Source: CAYSAQ01 sp964429235 (GTDB taxonomy: Bacteria; Margulisbacteria; Riflemargulisbacteria; GWF2-35-9; DYQY01). From it: a stretch of 20,757 bases of DNA. Both the position numbers and the translations under genes were made by a program. Below are positions 16,979-20,757 of the stretch, one piece after another; the first letter of the stretch is position 1; every line of letters begins with the position of its first letter. The stretch spans positions 1 through 20,757 of the forward strand of contig CAYSAQ010000022.1 of assembly GCA_964429235.1 (NCBI GenBank), in the 5' to 3' direction. The notes beneath the pieces were generated by a model, which saw only the letters and a list, made by a program, of their open reading frames with translations, did not search any database and had not been told where the DNA came from.

Positions 16979-17142
16979 TATCCCCCTAATGCATTCTGCA
17001 TCGTTCCCCTTTAACCGCATCCCTAACCCTTCTCCTAAAAGAGAAGGGGACATTGTACATAAACCTCTCTTTTAGGAGAGGTAGCGGCATTATATATCTT
17101 CGAAGCATTTTTATGTATTCCGCTGGTGAGGTTTAAAGGGGG
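16979..17142. repeat. MITE-like palindromic element, copy R2 (no gene inside)
   Basis: Fills the gap between the CofD/YvcK-family gene and the trmB stop. Order: C-rich ATCCCCCT, small hairpin ATGCA-ttc-TGCAT, CCCCTTTAACC (17006-17016), hairpin CCCTTCTC-ctaaaa-GAGAAGGG (17027-17048), 14-nt spacer, hairpin ACCTCTC-ttttag-GAGAGGT (17063-17082), AT-rich stretch, closing GGTTTAAAGGGGG (17130-17142). The closing sequence is the inverse of CCCCTTTAACC with one extra A, so the core 17006-17142 has terminal inverted repeats. The two internal hairpins are inverted copies of each other. It abuts the trmB stop codon exactly. Confidence 0.7.
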
Positions 17143-17754
17143 TTATTTGAGCTGGTATTCTATTCTATATATTTCCCAGTCGTTATCTATACAGCGTTGT
17201 TCAAAGTAAGAAACTGAGCCAGTCTTATTCGGCACCCCGGTGACGATTTCAGTATTTGTTATTTTATAGTCTTTATTATCTTCTATATAGCCAATAGTAG
17301 CTTTATACAAATCTTCTACATCTGTTTGGAAAAACAGGCTATGTTTAGCTTTTAGCTTAGGCTTAATCTCTTTTAAGAAGTCAGGAGACACTATCCTTCG
17401 TTTATGATGTTTGTTCTTAAAACAGGGGTCACAAAAGAAAGTAATAACTTCATCAACGCTATTATCCGGCATAATATCCAAATTCACTGCCGAACTTGCA
17501 TGCATTACATATATATTATCTAAATTCTTCTCTTTAGCTATTTCGCTAACCTTTTCTACTAACGGCCCTCTGACTTCAATCCCTATAAAATTAGTACTAG
17601 GCTCTTTACTAGCTCTATCTAGAAGATACTCTCCATATGCAAAACCTATCTCAAAGGTAAGTGGGTTTTTAGGTCTATCAAAGACTTTCTGAAGTTGTAT
17701 TTTTTCCTTATCTTTGATAAAGTTAAGTGGATTTGCGTGCTTACGTACTCTCAT
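17143..17754 (-). CDS. trmB: tRNA (guanine-N7-)-methyltransferase
   Basis: 203 residues from ATG 17754. The longer open frame (to 17877) is rejected because its extra residues are the translation of a repeat (17791-17820) and are not TrmB-like. TrmB makes m7G46 in tRNA with SAM. Visible motifs: TFEIGFAYGEYLL (33-45, SAM loop), NFIGIEVRGPLVEKV (55-69), YVMHASSAV, and FFCDPCFKNKHHKRRIVSPDF (start 107), where HHKRR is kept but the usual FPDPWPK has become FCDPCFK. TDVEDLY (144-150) and the GVPNKT C-terminal region (173-178) are also family-like. No Shine-Dalgarno sequence is seen; transcribed divergently from map with 78 bp between the starts. Confidence 0.88.
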   Translation of the reverse strand: MRVRKHANPLNFIKDKEKIQLQKVFDRPKNPLTFEIGFAYGEYLLDRASKEPSTNFIGIEVRGPLVEKVSEIAKEKNLDNIYVMHASSAVNLDIMPDNSVDEVITFFCDPCFKNKHHKRRIVSPDFLKEIKPKLKAKHSLFFQTDVEDLYKATIGYIEDNKDYKITNTEIVTGVPNKTGSVSYFEQRCIDNDWEIYRIEYQLK

Positions 17755-17790
17755 AAGGACAGTATTGTAATACAAAATCTTAAAAAAAAA

Positions 17791-17820
17791 CAGATTCCAC
17801 CTCAAGTGGGGAATGACAGT
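17791..17820. repeat. dRS3-like short palindromic repeat between trmB and map
   Basis: CAGATTCCACC-TCAA-GTGGGGAATGACAG: ATTCC and GGAAT arms enclose CCAC and GTGG. The ATTCC(N)GGAAT layout with a GACAG/CAGA flank is like dispersed repeats described in Neisseria (dRS3) and many other genomes. It lies in the 78-bp divergent gap and lengthens open frames on both strands without being part of either gene. Confidence 0.55.
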
Positions 17821-17832
17821 AGTAAAAAACAA

Positions 17833-18600
17833 ATGTTTAAAAAAGAAAACAAAATAATCATTAAAAATAAAGCACAAATTGAAGGCATCAGAGATGCTTG
17901 CTTTTTAGTAGGCAAATTTCTAGATCTTGTATTACCCAAGTTTATAAAAGAAGGAATTACTACATTAGATATCGACAATTTAGCAACAGAATTCTGCATA
18001 GAACACAATGTTTTTCCTGCCTTTAGAGATGTCCCTGGATATTTTCATAGCACTTGTACATCAATTAACAACGAAGTAGTACATGCTATACCGGGAGATA
18101 GAATACTTGAAGATGGTGACATCATTAAAGTTGATTTTGGAGTAACTAAAAACAAATTCATTGGAGATGCTTGCAGAACATATATGATTGGCAAAGTAGA
18201 TAAACGAGTTCAAAAGCTTGTTGAAGTTACCAGAGAATCTTTAATGCTGGGTATAAAAGCTGCAATACCAGGAAACAGAATAGGTGACATTGGCTATGCC
18301 ATTCAAAAATATGTAGAAAGAAACAGATTTAGTGTAGTAAGAGAATATGTCGGGCATGGAGTAGGGCTAGAGCTTCACGAAGCTCCATCAGTACCTCATT
18401 ATGGCAATAAACGTACTGGCAAGCAATTAAAAGCAGGTATGGTAATAGCGATTGAGCCGATGATCAACATGGGAACATGGCGCACAAAGGTTCTTGATGA
18501 TGATTGGACTGTGGTAACTATGGACGGAAAATGGTCAGCTCAATTTGAACACACAATAGCTATTACTGAAAATGGACCAGAAATACTAACAAAAATATAA
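17833..18600 (+). CDS. map: Methionine aminopeptidase, type I
   Basis: 255 residues from ATG 17833. The longer frame back to 17695 would run through trmB and a repeat and is rejected. Map removes the initiator Met from nascent proteins. The five metal ligands are Asp101 (KVDFG), Asp112 (GDACRT), His175 (GHGVG), Glu208 (IEPM) and Glu239 (QFEHT); His84 (VVHAIPG) is the substrate-binding His. The SINNEVVHAIPG and ELHEAPSVPHY blocks are diagnostic. No Shine-Dalgarno sequence is visible; a short or leaderless mRNA is possible. The AccB-like gene follows after 36 bp, a variant of the common aminopeptidase-efp-accB neighbourhood without efp. Confidence 0.95.
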   Translation: MFKKENKIIIKNKAQIEGIRDACFLVGKFLDLVLPKFIKEGITTLDIDNLATEFCIEHNVFPAFRDVPGYFHSTCTSINNEVVHAIPGDRILEDGDIIKVDFGVTKNKFIGDACRTYMIGKVDKRVQKLVEVTRESLMLGIKAAIPGNRIGDIGYAIQKYVERNRFSVVREYVGHGVGLELHEAPSVPHYGNKRTGKQLKAGMVIAIEPMINMGTWRTKVLDDDWTVVTMDGKWSAQFEHTIAITENGPEILTKI

Positions 18601-18636
18601 TCTTGTTCCAGGCGGATGAGGTTAAAGGAGAAATAA

Positions 18637-19041
18637 ATGGATATTAAAAAAGTTACAAAATTAACAGAACTACTGGGAGCTTCGCAATTAAATGAACTAA
18701 ACTATAGTGATGAACAAATCACTGTTAATGTTAAGAAAGCTGCTATACCAGTAATAATAGAACCAATAATAGAAACAATAAAAGCCGAAGCACCTGTTGT
18801 AAAAGCTAATACTGAGGAAATAACTTCAGAAGGTGTTGGGTTCTTTCATAAAACTATTAATGATAAAGATATTTCAAAAAAATCAACTATAACAAAGGGA
18901 GCAGAAGTGTTTTATGTTAAATCAATGAACCTTGAACATCACAAACGTTTAGAGTTTGATTGCAAAGTTGTAGAATATTTAGTAGAAGAAGGCGTGCCTG
19001 TAGAATACGGCCAGCCTGTAATAATAGTCGAAAAAATATAG
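18637..19041 (+). CDS. AccB/BCCP-like protein lacking the biotinylation lysine
   Basis: 134 residues. The N-terminus MDIKKVTKLTELLGASQLNE is typical of AccB, the biotin carboxyl carrier subunit of acetyl-CoA carboxylase, followed by an Ile/Pro/Ala linker (37-57) and a biotinyl-like domain (about 63-134) with EGVGFFHK (SPMVGTFY in AccB) and LVEEGVPVEYGQPV (LVENGQPVEYGQPL). A gapless alignment backwards from that end puts VKSMNLE (94-100) on IEAMKMM, so the biotinylated Lys of AMKM is Asn98 and the Glu before it is Lys95. It therefore cannot carry biotin in the usual way. AAAGGAG (18624-18630) is 6 nt before the ATG. accC is not next to it. Confidence 0.8.
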   Translation: MDIKKVTKLTELLGASQLNELNYSDEQITVNVKKAAIPVIIEPIIETIKAEAPVVKANTEEITSEGVGFFHKTINDKDISKKSTITKGAEVFYVKSMNLEHHKRLEFDCKVVEYLVEEGVPVEYGQPVIIVEKI

Positions 19042-19060
19042 AATTTCAGGTTAAGGGGAC

Positions 19061-19088
19061 TTGATTTTTTATTTCATACATATATACT
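19061..19088 (+). promoter_or_regulatory. Candidate sigma70-type promoter for the beta-barrel protein gene
   Basis: TTGATT (19061-19066), 16 bp, TATACT (19083-19088). It would give a long 5' leader of about 170 nt before the gene at 19269, containing an inverted pair GGTAAT / ATTACC around 19099-19130. AT-rich context makes chance matches possible. Confidence 0.4.
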
Positions 19089-19268
19089 ATTAACCATAGG
19101 TAATGTTTAGCACAATTAATATTATTACCAAGTTTAAAAATTTCCATGTATTATTGGGCAATAGGAGATAGTCACTATTTTTTGATGACTTATGAAAAAC
19201 CAAGGGGGTGGTAGTTAGATAAAACTAATTAGGTTCAAGACAAGTTCGAAAAACGAAAGGATATAATA

Positions 19269-20129
19269 ATGAAAAAACTTACTTTATTAATTATAACAAT
19301 ATTTTCTTTAGGGCTGTTCGCAGCAACTGTAGATATGAGCGGAGCAGGTTCTGTCCAGTTCGATCCACAGGCTAACAAAGCCAACACTATGATGTTTGGC
19401 CAAACTGACCTTACTTTACAAGCTGCAAACGATGATGTAACTGTATATTGGGTAGCTGACCTAGCTTCTAACCAAGGTGTTGCTGCTCCAGCTACACACA
19501 CACCAAAAACAAGATACGCATACGTTGAAGGAATGGTACTAGACGGTAAAGGTATCGCTGGTAAAATCTCTCCTCTTGTATCTTGCATGGGTGGCGGTTT
19601 CTATGGAGATACTGCATTCTTTACTAACGCTAACATAGACGGAGCTGGTGTAGCTTACATGACAGGTCCTTGGACTGTTGCATACACAGGTGCTGCTACT
19701 ATTCTTAATGGTACAAATGGTGCTAACGGTGAAGTTTCTGATTTAGCTGTTGCATATGACATGACTGATACTTGTAAAATTGGTGTTATCTTAAACGATA
19801 CAGTTGGAACTTCAACTGCTTATAATTTATTAGTTGAAAAAACTATGATGATTTCTGACGTTACAGTAGAAGCTCAGCTTCTTTGGGGATTAGTTGGAAC
19901 TGGTACTTATACTCAAACTCAGCTTTTCGCTCTTAACTTAATGTACATGGATTTCTATGCTTCATTAACAGACAGCTTAAGCAACGTTGGTACAGGTGCT
20001 GCTCTTAAAACTTATTCAGTAGGTTATGATTATGCACTAAGTAATAGTTCTTCATTAATTGCTGACTATACTTATGACATGGCTGCTTCTACTAAAACAG
20101 CTACTGTAGGTGTAAACTTTACTCTTTAA
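19269..20129 (+). CDS. Porin-like outer membrane beta-barrel protein
   Basis: 286 residues. Clear Sec signal peptide (Lys2-Lys3, hydrophobic 4-17, cleavage after Ala18 or Ala19). The mature part alternates polar and hydrophobic residues in short strands with Gly/Thr/Asn/Ala-rich turns (for example VTVYWVADL, WTVAYTGAA, KTYSVGYDYAL) and ends ATVGVNFTL, a barrel-like last strand although the final residue is Leu rather than Phe. No named porin family recognised. Codon use differs from the neighbours (more C-ending codons such as AAC, TAC, more GCT and GGT), which suggests high expression. AAAGGA (19256-19261) is 7 nt upstream; a strong terminator follows. Likely a major outer-membrane channel. 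Confidence 0.75.
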   Translation: MKKLTLLIITIFSLGLFAATVDMSGAGSVQFDPQANKANTMMFGQTDLTLQAANDDVTVYWVADLASNQGVAAPATHTPKTRYAYVEGMVLDGKGIAGKISPLVSCMGGGFYGDTAFFTNANIDGAGVAYMTGPWTVAYTGAATILNGTNGANGEVSDLAVAYDMTDTCKIGVILNDTVGTSTAYNLLVEKTMMISDVTVEAQLLWGLVGTGTYTQTQLFALNLMYMDFYASLTDSLSNVGTGAALKTYSVGYDYALSNSSSLIADYTYDMAASTKTATVGVNFTL

Positions 20130-20152
20130 TTTTTAACGATTAAAGCTAGTTA

Positions 20153-20184
20153 AAAAAAGGGAGACCATTTGGTCTCCCTTTTTT
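20153..20184 (+). terminator. Strong intrinsic terminator
   Basis: Perfect 14-bp stem AAAAAAGGGAGACC / GGTCTCCCTTTTTT with loop ATTT, ending in a T-run, 23 nt after the beta-barrel gene stop. It would also work on the minus strand. Confidence 0.93.
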
Positions 20185-20196
20185 ATTGGATAAAAG

Positions 20197-20254
20197 CTCC
20201 CTTAAAACCCTCTCCCCGCAGAAACTCTGCGACCCTCTCCCAAGAGAGGGTAAT
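20197..20254 (+). repeat. Modular palindromic repeat R4, left end of DUF559 cassette
   Basis: ACCCTCTCCC (20207-20216), hairpin CGCAG-aaact-CTGCG (20217-20231), ACCCTCTCCC again (20232-20241), which forms hairpin CCCTCTC-ccaa-GAGAGGG (20233-20250). Same order of parts as R1 at 3752 and R2 at 16979. Confidence 0.75.
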
Positions 20255-20287
20255 ACAAATATAATTCTAATCAGTTATACTATAAAT

Positions 20288-20659
20288 ATGAATAGAGAAA
20301 TATTACCGTATAACAATAAACTTCTAAATAGAGCTAAAGAATTCAGAAAAAACATGACTAATACAGAAAAAGTTCTTTGGAGTAAGGTTAGAGGAAAACA
20401 AATATCTAATATTAAATTTGATCGACAAGTTATTGTTGATAATTTCATAATTGATTTTTACTCTAAAGAATTGAAACTAGCAATTGAAATCGATGGAAGC
20501 ATCCATGATTCACGTAAAGAATATGATGAAGAAAGAGAAATTATTTTAAAATCAAAGGGAATTATGTTTCTTAGGTTTAGTAATAATCAAGTTCTTCAGC
20601 AACTTAACGATGTTATTAATATCATTACAAAAAAGGTTCAACTTTTATCTACTAAATAA
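20288..20659 (+). CDS. DUF559-family endonuclease-like protein (PD-(D/E)XK fold)
   Basis: 123 residues from ATG 20288; the longer frame from 20186 would translate the repeat and is rejected. The DUF559 pattern is clear: NTEKVLWSKVRGKQ (25-38), KFDRQ (43-47), a catalytic-type FIIDFY with Asp56, LAIEIDGSIH with Glu67 and Asp69, and FLRFSNNQVL (94-103). This fold is related to very-short-patch repair (Vsr) endonucleases, so a nuclease acting on DNA is likely; the biological role of the family is not established. No Shine-Dalgarno sequence or good promoter is visible. Flanked on both sides by inverted palindromic repeats. Confidence 0.85.
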   Translation: MNREILPYNNKLLNRAKEFRKNMTNTEKVLWSKVRGKQISNIKFDRQVIVDNFIIDFYSKELKLAIEIDGSIHDSRKEYDEEREIILKSKGIMFLRFSNNQVLQQLNDVINIITKKVQLLSTK

Positions 20660-20670
20660 AACATTCTTAT

Positions 20671-20706
20671 CCCCTCTCCTGGGAGAGGGCTAGGGAGAAG
20701 GTTTGG
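20671..20706 (-). repeat. Modular palindromic repeat R5, right end of DUF559 cassette
   Basis: Hairpin CCCTCTC-ctgg-GAGAGGG (20672-20689) followed by CTAGGGAGAAGGTTT. On the minus strand this reads like the left end R4 but without the small CGCAG/CTGCG hairpin. Beyond it (20707-20757) only a short GTCTG-agga-CAGAC hairpin is seen before the window ends. Confidence 0.7.
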
Positions 20707-20757
20707 TACCGTCAAGAAGAGTGTGTCTGAGGACAGACTAAATCAAACAACATACAA

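Larger units (their letters stand above)
20197..20706. mobile_element. Putative DUF559 nuclease cassette with inverted palindromic ends
   Basis: The DUF559 gene (20288-20659) is bracketed by repeats in inverted orientation. Left end, outside to inside: AAAACCCTCTCCCCGC, small hairpin, then palindrome CCCTCTC-ccaa-GAGAGGG. Right end read on the minus strand: AAACCTTCTCCCTAGC then palindrome CCCTCTC-ccag-GAGAGGG. About 510 bp in total. No transposase and no obvious target-site duplication were found, so mobility is inference. Confidence 0.4.

Noticed and set aside
16979..17142. CRISPR array or tRNA in the repeat-rich gap
   Set aside because: Only two inverted hairpins, no regularly spaced direct repeats and no cloverleaf.
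17695..17832. N-terminal extension of map to ATG 17695
   Set aside because: It would overlap trmB antisense and run through the dRS3-like repeat; the Map family starts near ATG 17833.
17755..17877. N-terminal extension of trmB to ATG 17877
   Set aside because: The extra residues come from the intergenic repeat and the map 5' region; TrmB similarity begins after ATG 17754.
19235..19588. 117-codon minus-strand open frame opposite the beta-barrel gene
   Set aside because: Shadow of a gene with biased codon use; the plus strand has the signal peptide and ribosome site.
20186..20287. N-terminal extension of the DUF559 protein
   Set aside because: It translates the palindromic repeat; the domain begins after ATG 20288.

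Overview
The window is about 20.8 kb of low-GC, gene-dense DNA. It carries LptD, apolipoprotein N-acyltransferase, a lipoprotein, an LpxB-like protein and a signal-peptide beta-barrel protein, so the host is a diderm bacterium with an LPS-type outer membrane. The genes are divergent members of core families, with AT-rich codon use and many one-gene-per-pathway arrangements. This fits an uncultivated or deeply branching lineage, but I cannot name a phylum from the sequence alone.

Layout. 1-8368 (+) is a tightly packed run: the end of proA, purS-purQ (no purL follows), a large TPR protein, lptD, a novel lipoprotein whose start overlaps lptD, and lnt. 8401-10260 (+) is a very divergent full-length homologue of PTS Enzyme I. 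10328-13547 (+) is a translationally coupled set: hisIE, a YcdX-type PHP phosphatase, an LpxB-like glycosyltransferase and a HAD phosphatase. A 260-bp gap with a broken minus-strand mini-gene separates it from a phosphohexomutase (13808-15646, +). A bidirectional terminator then faces a CofD/YvcK-family gene (minus) and trmB (minus). trmB is divergent from map (+), which is followed by an AccB-like protein that has lost its biotinylation lysine. The window ends with a probably highly expressed outer-membrane beta-barrel gene, its terminator, and a small DUF559 nuclease gene.

How they work together. Most genes are housekeeping: proline, purine and histidine synthesis, LPS export and lipoprotein maturation, sugar-phosphate interconversion, tRNA m7G modification and N-terminal Met removal. 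The unusual items are two apparent regulatory or decoy versions of metabolic enzymes (Enzyme I-like and BCCP-like), and a family of modular palindromic repeats at 3752-3833, 16979-17142, 20197-20254 and 20671-20706. The last two are inverted copies that bracket the DUF559 gene. This suggests a nuclease-bearing parent of a MITE-like family; one member has been captured as the 5' end of lptD.
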